Shown: positions 43,986-52,563 of the stretch, piece after piece
Position numbering within the stretch: position 1 is the first letter of the stretch
How the letters are laid out: each line of letters begins with the position of its first letter
NCBI RefSeq assembly: GCF_013372225.1
Contig: NZ_CP053832.1
Coordinates: 1,302,001-1,366,000, forward strand
Direction: 5' to 3'
DNA: 64,000 nucleotides
Source of the DNA: Campylobacter ureolyticus
GTDB taxonomy: Bacteria; Campylobacterota; Campylobacteria; Campylobacterales; Campylobacteraceae
The notes under the pieces: model-generated
Databases searched by the model: none
What the model was told of the DNA's origin: nothing
Seen by the model: the letters and a program-made list of their open reading frames with translations, nothing else
Position numbers and translations under genes: made by a program

Positions 43986-44246
43986 ATGAAAAAACTATTA
44001 TTACTGAGCATTACATTATCGTTTCTGATGGCTGATAAAACCTATTACCTAAATGTCAAAAATATGAATTGTGGCGGGTGTGCAAGAAACATAGAAAAAC
44101 TTTCAAATACAGTAGCAACGGTAACAAATATGAGCTTTGATATCCAAACAAAAGATGTAAATTTAACCATAAAAGATAACGATGATATTAAAAAAGTCTT
44201 AAATACTATAGAAGAAAAAGGCTACAAAATAAAACTCAAAGATTAG
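43986..44246 (+). CDS. Periplasmic heavy-metal-associated (HMA) domain protein
   Basis: This 86-residue protein has signal peptide MKKLLLLSITLSFLMA and a single HMA domain: DKTYYLNVKNMNCGGCARNI, i.e. the metal motif M-x-C-x-x-C. The domain ends KGYKIKLKD. HMA domains bind soft metals such as Cu(I); unlike the usual cytosolic chaperones this one is exported. ATG at 43986 is chosen because AAGGAG lies 7 nt ahead; an in-frame ATG at 43950 would destroy the signal peptide. It lies 7 nt ahead of a TonB-dependent receptor gene, so the two probably work on the same metal. Confidence 0.88.
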   Translation: MKKLLLLSITLSFLMADKTYYLNVKNMNCGGCARNIEKLSNTVATVTNMSFDIQTKDVNLTIKDNDDIKKVLNTIEEKGYKIKLKD

Positions 44247-44253
44247 CATATAT

Positions 44254-46698
44254 ATGAAAAAAATAATATTTTACGCAATCATCTTAAATTTATGTTATGG
44301 TGAAAATGTTGTTTTAAAAGAAATAGTTGTAACTGATTTAGATACTTTAAAAACATTTAATTCTTCAAATTACTTAAATAAAGAAAAAATAAATTTAATA
44401 ACTTCAAAAGATGGTTCTATAACTGAAGTTTTAAAAACAAATCCAAATATCGTTTTTAGTAAGAGCGCAAGAAGCTCCACAGAAAGTGGAGAAATATCCC
44501 CAAAAGATATAAGTATAAACGGTGCAAGTCATTATCAAAATAACTTTTTAGTTGATAATATAAATTTTAATGACGATATAAATCCTACAGGATATAAAAA
44601 TTTATTTAAAAACGTTTGGAGAGGTCCAAGTCTTGGCACTCAAGCCATAAATTTAAACTCCGATCTACTAAAAAGCATTGAAGTTTTTGATAGCTTGGTG
44701 TCTGCAAAATATGGTGATTTCCAAGGTGGAGTTATAAAAGCAAAAACAAAAGATCCAAGTACAAAATTTAGCGGAATTACCAGCTTTGGATACACAAATG
44801 GAAATTGGCAAAAAACTTTTATAGATGAAAAAGTTAAAAAAAATTATGAAAATAAAAGAGGCTGGATGGATAAAAGCGATTTTGCAAAACGAAAATACAG
44901 ATTTGAAATAGAAGGATATGTAAGTGAAAATGCTGGACTTTTGTTTGATTACTCAAGGAACGATTCGATCATCAAATACAATACAAAAAGCTCTATTTTG
45001 GATCCTGAATTTGCAAGTTTTCCAAACGACAAAAGAATAAATGAAAATTATTTTTTAAAAGGCATTTTACATCCAAATCAAAACCTTACAATAAAACCTA
45101 ATTTTTTATACGCCAAACAAAAAACCAAAAGCTTTATAGAAGATGATAAAAACTCAAATATGAGTAATGAATTTGGAGGATACTCATTTGGAGTCGATGC
45201 CGATTTGGCATTAGATAGCATTTTTGTAGAGCAAAGTTTAAATTACAGCGAATTTGAAAGTTCGCGTTATTTTAATTTTAAAGATGGACTTTATATTTAT
45301 AAAAAATCAAATTTAAAAAACTGGGGAGCTGGCAAAACATCAACTTATGGTGGGCTTAGCGACATAGAACAATTTCAGAAAACATTTAATTATAAACTTG
45401 ATTTAACTTTTGATGAGCTTAAAACAGGTGAGATTTCGCATAAATTTATAACAGGACTTGAATATATTAACAAATCAGGTAATCATAAAACATTAACTCC
45501 GGTAAAAGAATATACTTTTAGCAAACTTCCGACTGGGTATAAGTGTAAAAATGGCGATTTAGAGTGTATAAATGACGATAGTTTCGGTGGAAAAGGACAA
45601 TTTGCAAACTCGCTTTGGTATTATGGAGATGTTGATAATAAAACCACAATGGATCAAATTTCACTTTATTTAGAGGATGAAATAAGCTACAAAAAGTTTA
45701 AATTTAGACCTGGAATCAGAATGCAAAGAGACTCTTTAACAAAAGATTTTTATAAAGCATTAAGATTTGCAAGTCAATATGAGTTTTATGATAAACAATT
45801 TATTGGTCTTGGTTTAAACAGATATTATGGAAGAAATATTTTTTATCAAAAACTTTATAATGATACATACAGACATCAAAAAGATTTTATAAAAAATCAT
45901 CCTGATGATGAGTGGAAATTTGCAGGAAATAATACAAATAGCTATCTCTCAACCCGTTTAAAACTTCCTTACGATGATGAGTTCAGTATTTTTTACAATG
46001 GTAAAATTAATAATTTTGACTTAAATTTAAAATATGTTAAACGAAAAAGTAAAGATGAAGTTGTAGGCAAAACTGCCTCAAAGCTTGGACACACACAAAA
46101 AATAAATGGCTGGGATGATAACTATGCTATTTATACAAATGAAGGCAAAACAAACAGTGACATTTACACTTTTATTGTAAAAAATAACGAGCCAATTATA
46201 ATTTTAAATACTCCAAATAACTTTGAAATTTCATACACGCGCATGAAAAGAAAAAGAAATTTTAACAACTATACCGATAAAAATTTAGACACAAAAGTGC
46301 TTTATAATGGAAAAATTACCGAAGTTGGGAATTTACCAGTAATTGATTTTTACACTCCAAACTCTTTTAAATTCTCTCATAATGTAAAAATATCAAATTT
46401 TGTCATCTCAAATTTTATATCTTACACAGACAAAAGTGATGCATTAATAAAAGAATGGGATAGAAATCATCGAATGACTTCTTATAAAAAGGTTAAAATT
46501 CCATCTTATACAACTTGGGATATGAGAATTTCTTATTCTCAAAATTTACACAACGATATAAACTTCTTTACAAATTTAGATATAAATAATATTTTAAATA
46601 AAAAATACACTGTTTCAAAAGATCTTGATAATGGTGAAATTTATAACACTTTTGATCCAGGAAGAAATATCTGGCTTGAAATGGGTCTTAAATGGTAA
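44254..46698 (+). CDS. TonB-dependent outer-membrane receptor
   Basis: The 814 residues start with a signal peptide (MKKIIFYAIILNLCYG). A TonB-box-like VLKEIVVTDLDT follows, then a plug domain (DGSITEVLKTNPNIVFSKSA… ISINGASHYQNNFLVDN… YGDFQGGVIKAKTKDP) and a long beta-barrel that ends GRNIWLEMGLKW, with the aromatic last residue of outer-membrane proteins. The plug is similar in layout to siderophore/metal receptors, but no ligand signature is evident. No exbB/exbD/tonB genes are near. The pairing with a periplasmic HMA protein suggests a metal or metallophore ligand. Confidence 0.92.
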   Translation: MKKIIFYAIILNLCYGENVVLKEIVVTDLDTLKTFNSSNYLNKEKINLITSKDGSITEVLKTNPNIVFSKSARSSTESGEISPKDISINGASHYQNNFLVDNINFNDDINPTGYKNLFKNVWRGPSLGTQAINLNSDLLKSIEVFDSLVSAKYGDFQGGVIKAKTKDPSTKFSGITSFGYTNGNWQKTFIDEKVKKNYENKRGWMDKSDFAKRKYRFEIEGYVSENAGLLFDYSRNDSIIKYNTKSSILDPEFASFPNDKRINENYFLKGILHPNQNLTIKPNFLYAKQKTKSFIEDDKNSNMSNEFGGYSFGVDADLALDSIFVEQSLNYSEFESSRYFNFKDGLYIYKKSNLKNWGAGKTSTYGGLSDIEQFQKTFNYKLDLTFDELKTGEISHKFITGLEYINKSGNHKTLTPVKEYTFSKLPTGYKCKNGDLECINDDSFGGKGQFANSLWYYGDVDNKTTMDQISLYLEDEISYKKFKFRPGIRMQRDSLTKDFYKALRFASQYEFYDKQFIGLGLNRYYGRNIFYQKLYNDTYRHQKDFIKNHPDDEWKFAGNNTNSYLSTRLKLPYDDEFSIFYNGKINNFDLNLKYVKRKSKDEVVGKTASKLGHTQKINGWDDNYAIYTNEGKTNSDIYTFIVKNNEPIIILNTPNNFEISYTRMKRKRNFNNYTDKNLDTKVLYNGKITEVGNLPVIDFYTPNSFKFSHNVKISNFVISNFISYTDKSDALIKEWDRNHRMTSYKKVKIPSYTTWDMRISYSQNLHNDINFFTNLDINNILNKKYTVSKDLDNGEIYNTFDPGRNIWLEMGLKW

Positions 46699-46704
46699 AA
46701 AATT

Positions 46705-46728
46705 GATGAGCTACTTTCTAAGCTCATC
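46705..46728. terminator. Bidirectional terminator between the TonB receptor and the PstS-like unit
   Basis: A perfect 8-bp stem, GATGAGCT/AGCTCATC, with an 8-nt loop. On the minus strand it is followed by AATTTTTT, a good intrinsic terminator. On the plus strand it lies 6 nt behind the receptor stop, with a poorer T-run. Confidence 0.65.
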
Positions 46729-46800
46729 ATCTTGTCTTTTAGAAATATAATAATAAAATAAAGCTACGATTATAAATAAAATAATAATTAAAAAAGTCAT
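46711..46800 (-). CDS. Possible 29-residue membrane micropeptide
   Basis: The frame encodes MTFLIIILFIIVALFYYYIS followed by KRQDDELRK: one hydrophobic helix and a charged tail. ATG at 46800 is preceded by TAAGAG at 6 nt, a fair ribosome-binding site, and lies 9 nt behind the stop of the membrane-anchored PstS-like gene. Its stop codon sits in the shared terminator stem. The architecture resembles small subunits of membrane complexes, but I recognise no family and translation is unproven. Confidence 0.45.
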   Translation of the reverse strand: MTFLIIILFIIVALFYYYISKRQDDELRK

Positions 46801-46809
46801 TTTTTACTC

Positions 46810-48015
46810 TTATAATGGAGTGTAGCCTGTCTTTTGAATTATGAGTTTTGCTTCACTACTTTTTAGCCACTCTAAAAATTCTTTAACACTTTCTTTTTTA
46901 TTTTCTTTTAGTGTTACTGCATAAAATTTACCAACAAATGGATAAGTTTCATTTAAAATGCTTTGCGAGTTTGGATAAACTCCATTTATTTTAAGTAGTT
47001 TTATATCAGAGTTTTTTACCATTTCTTTAGTAAAATACAAAAATGAAAATCCTAAAGCGTTTTTATAATTTTTATAAGTTCCAACACTTTTAACTATGCC
47101 AACCATATCATCAACAACATTTGTAGCAGGTGCTTGCATAAGCTTTTTACCAGCCATTATCTTTTCAAGCATAGTTTGCGAACCTGAGTTTTTATCTCTT
47201 TGAAATGCTAAAATTGTAGCATTTTTTCCACCAACTTCTTTATAATTTGTAATTTTGCCTGAATAAATTTTAACAACCTCATCAACACTCAAATTATCCA
47301 AACTATTTTTTGAATTTACAAAGAAGACAAAAGCTTCTTTACCAATTTCTAAAAACTCCATAGTAACATTTTTATCTTTTGCCAAATTTAGCTGTTCATT
47401 AGAAGCACCTGCAACAAAAATAATATCAACTTTTTGATTGATTAAATTTTCATACGCTCCAGTTGTAGTTGAGCATTTTGCTACACTATCTTCGGCATGG
47501 CAAGGATAATATTTTAAATTAGAAGGATAAATGCTTTCAACAAAAGCAGCATAAATTGGGTAAAGTGCAGTTGCACCATCGATTAATGGTGGATTATCTT
47601 TAAATTTAAAATCACTTTTTATAGAAGCTAAATTTGGATTGTGTAAAGTTATTTTATCTTTTAAGTCTAGCTCTAAATTTGGATCATTAAAGTCAATAAA
47701 TGGAGCAAATTTATCTAAATTAATCCTAGTATTAACCTGTTTTATATGCAGATCTTTTTCTAAAAAATATGTATAAACTCCAAAAGATAAGGAAATTAAA
47801 AGGCAGATAAAAAGCGGTTTTTTATAGTTTTTGCCAGTATCTAAGAGGTTAAAGAAAAATTTCATAAAAAACAACCAAATAAGTAAAATAATTAAGGCAT
47901 AAACGATGCCTTCGTAATCACCACTGCTATAAACAAAAATATAAAGTCCAAAAAATATAAAACAAATTCCAAAAGATAAAATTCCAACAATTATTAAAAT
48001 TAAAAGCTTTATCAA
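46810..48015 (-). CDS. Membrane-anchored PstS-like substrate-binding protein
   Basis: The 401 residues begin with three membrane helices (about 2-28, 36-56 and 66-86: MIKLLILIIVGILSFGICF, IVYALIILLIWLFFMKFF, PLFICLLISLSFGVYTYF). A PBP-II domain of the phosphate/tungstate type follows: IDGATALYPIYAAFVES, CSTTTGAYENLINQKVDIIFVAGAS, FQRDKNSGSQTMLEKIM and LGFSFLYF. The two cysteines in YPCHAEDSVAKC may pair. The start is TTG at 48015 with AAAAGG seven nt ahead. Typical PstS is secreted and free; this one is tethered and has no permease genes nearby, so it may be a sensor or receptor. Ligand unknown. Confidence 0.78.
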   Translation of the reverse strand: MIKLLILIIVGILSFGICFIFFGLYIFVYSSGDYEGIVYALIILLIWLFFMKFFFNLLDTGKNYKKPLFICLLISLSFGVYTYFLEKDLHIKQVNTRINLDKFAPFIDFNDPNLELDLKDKITLHNPNLASIKSDFKFKDNPPLIDGATALYPIYAAFVESIYPSNLKYYPCHAEDSVAKCSTTTGAYENLINQKVDIIFVAGASNEQLNLAKDKNVTMEFLEIGKEAFVFFVNSKNSLDNLSVDEVVKIYSGKITNYKEVGGKNATILAFQRDKNSGSQTMLEKIMAGKKLMQAPATNVVDDMVGIVKSVGTYKNYKNALGFSFLYFTKEMVKNSDIKLLKINGVYPNSQSILNETYPFVGKFYAVTLKENKKESVKEFLEWLKSSEAKLIIQKTGYTPL

Positions 48016-48082
48016 ATTTATACCTTTTTATATTTTAGATAATTAACATTTTTTAAAAATACCAATTATTTATCTAAATTAT

Positions 48083-49366
48083 CTATTTTAGTCTTTTTTT
48101 AACTGATAGCTTGTGAGCCTCTAAGCCCTCAGCTTCGGCTAAGCTCATGCAAATTTCTGAAATTTCATTAAAGCCTTTTTCACTCATTGAAATTATTGAA
48201 CTTCTTTTTAAGAAATTATATACCCCAAGTGGAGAGAAAAATCTAGCACTTCCACCAGTTGGTAAAGTATGGTTTGGTCCAGCCGCATAATCACCCATCG
48301 CCTCAGGTGTAAAATGTCCTAAAAATATCGCTCCAGCGTGTCTTATATATGGTAAATAACTATTTGCATCAGTTGTTTGAATTTCCAAATGCTCAACTGC
48401 CAAATCATTTATTAATTTTATAACTTCGCACTTATTTTTTGCTACTATGATAGCAGCTTTTTGCTCAATGCTTTTTTTAGCAATTTCATATCTTTTTAAA
48501 TTTGGTAAAATTTCATAAATTTCATTTTTAACTTTTTTGGCTAGATTTATAGAACTTGTTACTAAAAAACTACTTGCAAGTTCATCGTGTTCAGCCTGAG
48601 AAAGCATATCTATAGCCACTAAATGCGGATCTGAGCTATCATCTGCAATAACTCCTATCTCGCTTGGTCCTGCTATCATATCGATATTTACATCACCAAA
48701 AACAAGCTTTTTGGCAGTTGCAACAAAGATATTTCCAGGACCAGTTATAACATCGACTTTTGGAATAGATTTTGTACCATAAGCCATCGCCCCAATCGCA
48801 CTTGCGCCACCAACTTTAAAAGCTTCTTTTATATCAAGCAAGTACATTGCAGCAAGCAAAAGCTCATTTACTTTTCCACCAACTGCTGGAGTACAAACCA
48901 CTATTTCTTTAACACCAGCTACTATAGCTGGGATTGCATTCATCAAAAGCGAGCTTGGATATGCTGCCTTTCCTCCAGGTATATAAAGACCAGCTCTATC
49001 AACAGGTGTAATTTTTTGGCCTAAAATAGAGCCATCGTTTTCAAAATTAAGCCAAGATCTCTCAAGTTGTTTTTCATGGTATGATTTAATCCTATTTTTA
49101 GCTTTTTTAAGAGTATTTTTCATATTATCATCTAAATCATCATAAGCTTTTTTCATACTTTCTTGTGTGATTTTAAGATTGTTTTTTACTTCCCATTTAT
49201 CAAACTTTAAAATTTGCTCTTTTAGGGCATCATCGCCATTAGTTTTTACCTCGTTGATGATATTTTTAACTATTGCCTCAACACTATCCATATCCAAATT
49301 TGATCTATTTACAAGTTTATTAAACTCAAAATCAAAATCTTTATCCATACTATTTAAAAATTTCAT
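48083..49366 (-). CDS. hisD: Histidinol dehydrogenase
   Basis: The 427 residues show GLYIPGGKAAYPSSLLMNAIPA, GGASAIGAMAYGT, IDMIAGPSEIGVIAD, LSQAEHDELASSFLVT (zinc-ligand Q-x-E-H-D) and YAAGPNHTLPTGGSARFFSPLGV. It catalyses the last two steps of histidine synthesis. The start overlaps the stop of the PLP-enzyme gene (ATGA). Other his genes are not adjacent, as is common in Campylobacter. Confidence 0.97.
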   Translation of the reverse strand: MKFLNSMDKDFDFEFNKLVNRSNLDMDSVEAIVKNIINEVKTNGDDALKEQILKFDKWEVKNNLKITQESMKKAYDDLDDNMKNTLKKAKNRIKSYHEKQLERSWLNFENDGSILGQKITPVDRAGLYIPGGKAAYPSSLLMNAIPAIVAGVKEIVVCTPAVGGKVNELLLAAMYLLDIKEAFKVGGASAIGAMAYGTKSIPKVDVITGPGNIFVATAKKLVFGDVNIDMIAGPSEIGVIADDSSDPHLVAIDMLSQAEHDELASSFLVTSSINLAKKVKNEIYEILPNLKRYEIAKKSIEQKAAIIVAKNKCEVIKLINDLAVEHLEIQTTDANSYLPYIRHAGAIFLGHFTPEAMGDYAAGPNHTLPTGGSARFFSPLGVYNFLKRSSIISMSEKGFNEISEICMSLAEAEGLEAHKLSVKKRLK

Positions 49367-50226
49367 AACAATCCTTTGTATTGATATCTTTTTATTTGTG
49401 AAATATTTCCCAAAATTCCGCCTTGATGAATGTATAAAAGCGGATTTTTAAACTCATTTAAATTTGATAAAACCGTTAAAAAACCAACTGGATCATAAAT
49501 AAGATCAAATTCTACACCAGTTTCATTAAAAAGTTCTTTATAAATTTTAAAAAGCTCTTTTTTTGGCTTTGCAAAGTGATACTTTTTTGAAGGATTTAAA
49601 ATAAATAGGTTTTTTAAATTTCCTAAATTTAAATTTCCAAGCTGTTTTTTAAGATACTCTTTATCCCCAGCACATGGGCATGTAAAGACATTAAACTCGC
49701 TATTTTTTGCTAAATATCCTGCACTTGTTCCAGTTCCACTAGGAAGAAAAATATCGAATTTAATATCATTATTTTTAGCAAATTGACTTATATCTTTGGC
49801 TTGGGAAATAAAGCCAATTTCTGCCTCTTTTTGAGCAACTCCCTCTTCGATAAAGATAGTTTTTTTATCAACTAAACTAAGAGCAAAATTACGGCGATTT
49901 GGCGATATAAAATACTCCATCCCATTTTCTAGTGCAAACTTAAAATTTCCAACTGGATTTTTAGCTAAATTTGAGTTTAAATAACTTATCACATATTTAA
50001 ACTTTAACCCTTTAAGCTTTGCAAAAACTGAAAGTGAATACATTGCATTTGACTGAGAGGAGCCATTTGAGACAATTGTATCATAATGGGTTAAATCCGC
50101 ATGTAAAAAATAATCTAATTTTCTTGCTTTGTTACCGTTAAATTCATCACATAAATCACGTCCAAGCAAATCATCTCTAAGTAAAAAAAAATCTAAATTT
50201 TTAAATTTTACCTTTTCAATTTTCAT
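49363..50226 (-). CDS. PLP-dependent enzyme, 1-aminocyclopropane-1-carboxylate deaminase / D-cysteine desulfhydrase family
   Basis: The 287 residues are of fold-type II. The cofactor lysine is in FNGNKARKLDYFL (about residue 30-40), SNGSSQSNAMYSLSVFAKL follows, and the phosphate-binding loop is PSGTGTSAGYLA. The family deaminates D-cysteine or ACC-like substrates; the exact substrate is not predictable. It is about 40 residues shorter than E. coli DcyD. Overlaps on both sides (OmpA-like gene 11 nt, hisD 4 nt) show co-translation. Confidence 0.82.
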   Translation of the reverse strand: MKIEKVKFKNLDFFLLRDDLLGRDLCDEFNGNKARKLDYFLHADLTHYDTIVSNGSSQSNAMYSLSVFAKLKGLKFKYVISYLNSNLAKNPVGNFKFALENGMEYFISPNRRNFALSLVDKKTIFIEEGVAQKEAEIGFISQAKDISQFAKNNDIKFDIFLPSGTGTSAGYLAKNSEFNVFTCPCAGDKEYLKKQLGNLNLGNLKNLFILNPSKKYHFAKPKKELFKIYKELFNETGVEFDLIYDPVGFLTVLSNLNEFKNPLLYIHQGGILGNISQIKRYQYKGLL

Positions 50227-51256
50227 ATTCTAAGATCTTTTGAATTTCATTAATTGTATTTTTATTAGATAATACAAATTTTATCTCAATTCTTCTACTT
50301 GCATCTTTATCTTCAACACCATCTTTCATTACCGGAGACATAAAACTTCTTCCACTTGCTAAAAGATATTTTTTTAGTCTTTCATCTTCATTCCAAGAAG
50401 CTATAAACTCCATAACCGAAAATGCTCTAAGCTGAGAAAGCTCAAGATTAAAAAGATAACTTCCATCACTATCTGTGTGTCCTTCAATGATAATTGTGTC
50501 TAAATTTTCTCTAATTTCATCGTTTTGCATTAAAACTTCGAAATATTTGCTTAGTGTATTTTTAAGACTTTCTTTTGCCTCATCTTTTAAAGCATATGAT
50601 CCTTTATCAAATAAAACCGATGATGATAGTCTTAAAGCTCCAGTATTTGGGTCGATACTTACACTATCTCCGAGTTTTTCTTTAATATCGGCTATAACTC
50701 TTACGCTAATTCCACTTAAATTTTTTATACGATTTTTTGTAATATTCAAATCATTTAAAATTTTATTAATACTTGCATCTTTTAATGAAATTTGCTCCAT
50801 TAAATAAGCTATTTTAAGCTCATTTTCATTTAAAGTATTATTCAAGTCTTTATTTAAATCACGCTCTTTTTCATAATCTCCATAAATTTGATGAAGAGTT
50901 GCGTTAAGATCTGATTTTTCATCTTTTAAGCTATCAACTATTTTTTTCAAGCTTTCCATTTCAACTATAAAAAATGAGTTTTTTTCTTTTAATTTATTAG
51001 TTTCTATATCAAGCTCATTTAGCCTATTGCTAAAAATTTTATTTAATTCCTCAAGCTCTGAGTTTTTTTGCTCTTGAGTTTTTAAACTCGCAAGTGTGCT
51101 TAAAAAATCAGCTTCTTTTTCTTTAAGACTGCTTTGAGTTAAAACATATTTTACAATAATTCCACCTATTAAAAGTATAAAAACAAATAAAAGCCCCGCC
51201 ATAAGATCGGCATACGCTATCCAAAAAGTATCATTTTGCTCTTTTTTTATTTTCAT
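50216..51256 (-). CDS. OmpA/MotB-like domain membrane protein
   Basis: The 346 residues have one N-terminal membrane helix (WIAYADLMAGLLFVFILLIGGIIV) carrying the aspartate of MotB-type proton channels. A coiled-coil runs to about 180, and an OmpA-like peptidoglycan-binding domain follows: DTIIIEGHTDSDGSYLFNLE, LSQLRAFSVMEF and DASRRIEIKF. It probably forms a proton-driven motor or anchor complex with the MotA/TolQ-like protein encoded just upstream (14-nt gap). The pair next to fbaA and peb4 is a conserved Campylobacter arrangement. Confidence 0.85.
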   Translation of the reverse strand: MKIKKEQNDTFWIAYADLMAGLLFVFILLIGGIIVKYVLTQSSLKEKEADFLSTLASLKTQEQKNSELEELNKIFSNRLNELDIETNKLKEKNSFFIVEMESLKKIVDSLKDEKSDLNATLHQIYGDYEKERDLNKDLNNTLNENELKIAYLMEQISLKDASINKILNDLNITKNRIKNLSGISVRVIADIKEKLGDSVSIDPNTGALRLSSSVLFDKGSYALKDEAKESLKNTLSKYFEVLMQNDEIRENLDTIIIEGHTDSDGSYLFNLELSQLRAFSVMEFIASWNEDERLKKYLLASGRSFMSPVMKDGVEDKDASRRIEIKFVLSNKNTINEIQKILEYEN

Positions 51257-51270
51257 CTGTTTTTCTTCTT

Positions 51271-52551
51271 TTATTTTTTAGAGTCTTTTTTCTCCACATT
51301 ATCAAGTGAAATTTTAAGCTCTTCTATAATATTTGTATTAGTATTTTTTTCTTTTTTTAAGCTATCAACAACTTTTTTTATCTCATCAACACTTTTTATC
51401 ACACTTTGATTAAATATGTTTTGTGTTTCATTTTGCTCGTTTAAAATTTTCTTGTTAAAGCTTTCCAAGCTAGCTTTAAACTCCTCTAAACTATAAATAA
51501 TCTTATCAGCTAAGTCTTGTAAATTTGTATCCCTTTTATCATTAAACGATAAAAGTTTTTCAAACTGTATTGATAAATTCACATAAATTTCATTTGTATC
51601 ATCTACTAATTTAGAAAATGAGTTTAACATCTTCTCAAAGTCTTTATTGATGTTTTTTGAAATTTCACTAATGTTAGTAAACAGTGAAATTGTTTCGTTT
51701 AAATTTGATGAAGTTGTTTTTAAAGAGTTTTTTTGCAATTCAAGCATCTCTTCAAATGTGTGAAAATTCTCTTTCATAGCAGTGCGTAAGTTTTTAGTAA
51801 ATTCAGCATTAAAAACAGTTTCAAAGCTATTTGCAACTTTTTCATTTTGATTTAGTATTTCACTCATAAGACTTTGCGAAATTTCATCCTTTTCCCAAAA
51901 GAAATTCTTAGTCACACTTTTATATCTATAAATAATACTTTCAAATCTACTTAAACCTTTTTTTTCAAAATATATCCACCACAAAGCCAAAAATATACCA
52001 TAAATAGAAACATAAAAAGCTGTTCCAACTCCTCCTAGAAGTTGAGCTATTTCTGCTTCAAGTGAGTTTATATTGGTTGATGAAAAATGTGGCATTGAGA
52101 TGGCTATACTTATAAAAGTTCCTAAAATTCCAAGCATAGGAAAAACACCAGCTGCAACTGAAGCGTAGTTTTCATTTCTTAAATTATTTGTAAAATTATC
52201 GCTAAAACTTTCAAATGGTGCGTTTGATTTTTTTCTATTTCCAACGACCATTAAATGACTCATTATGTATTTTTTAAGCTCATCTTTGAAAATAGCACTT
52301 CTGCTTTCAAATAAACAACATCCATATTCTGCATTATGTCTTGCAAAAATCAAAGCTATGAAAAGTAAAAATCCAAGCATAACGATAGAGTGAGATTCTA
52401 CTTTTAAGCTTATATAATTTAGATATCCTGATAGAAAAATTAAAAATACTAAAACAGGAATAAAAACTATTTTTATATAAACTCCAAAAAGAGATCTTTT
52501 AGACTCTTTTAATAGACTAAACTCATCAGTTATTTCATTTTTACTTTCCAT
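51271..52551 (-). CDS. MotA/TolQ/ExbB proton-channel family protein
   Basis: The 426 residues have membrane helices at about 25-45 and 55-72 and two further ones around GVFPMLGILGTFISIAISM and LGGVGTAFYVSIYGIFLALWW. These are the proton-channel helices of the family. A long C-terminal helical tail (about 230-426) lacks a known domain and is rich in N, S, K and E. The layout resembles a MotA-like channel subunit with a cytoplasmic tail, working with the adjacent OmpA/MotB-like protein. The process driven is unknown. Confidence 0.85.
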   Translation of the reverse strand: MESKNEITDEFSLLKESKRSLFGVYIKIVFIPVLVFLIFLSGYLNYISLKVESHSIVMLGFLLFIALIFARHNAEYGCCLFESRSAIFKDELKKYIMSHLMVVGNRKKSNAPFESFSDNFTNNLRNENYASVAAGVFPMLGILGTFISIAISMPHFSSTNINSLEAEIAQLLGGVGTAFYVSIYGIFLALWWIYFEKKGLSRFESIIYRYKSVTKNFFWEKDEISQSLMSEILNQNEKVANSFETVFNAEFTKNLRTAMKENFHTFEEMLELQKNSLKTTSSNLNETISLFTNISEISKNINKDFEKMLNSFSKLVDDTNEIYVNLSIQFEKLLSFNDKRDTNLQDLADKIIYSLEEFKASLESFNKKILNEQNETQNIFNQSVIKSVDEIKKVVDSLKKEKNTNTNIIEELKISLDNVEKKDSKK

Positions 52552-52563
52552 AATATTTAAATC

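Noticed and set aside
50216-52551. OmpA/MotB-like plus MotA-like pair resembling ZorA/ZorB of the Zorya defence system
   Set aside because: No zorC, zorD or zorE-like helicase/nuclease gene is near, and the pair sits in the conserved Campylobacter order next to fbaA, peb4 and nth, so a core envelope function is more likely.
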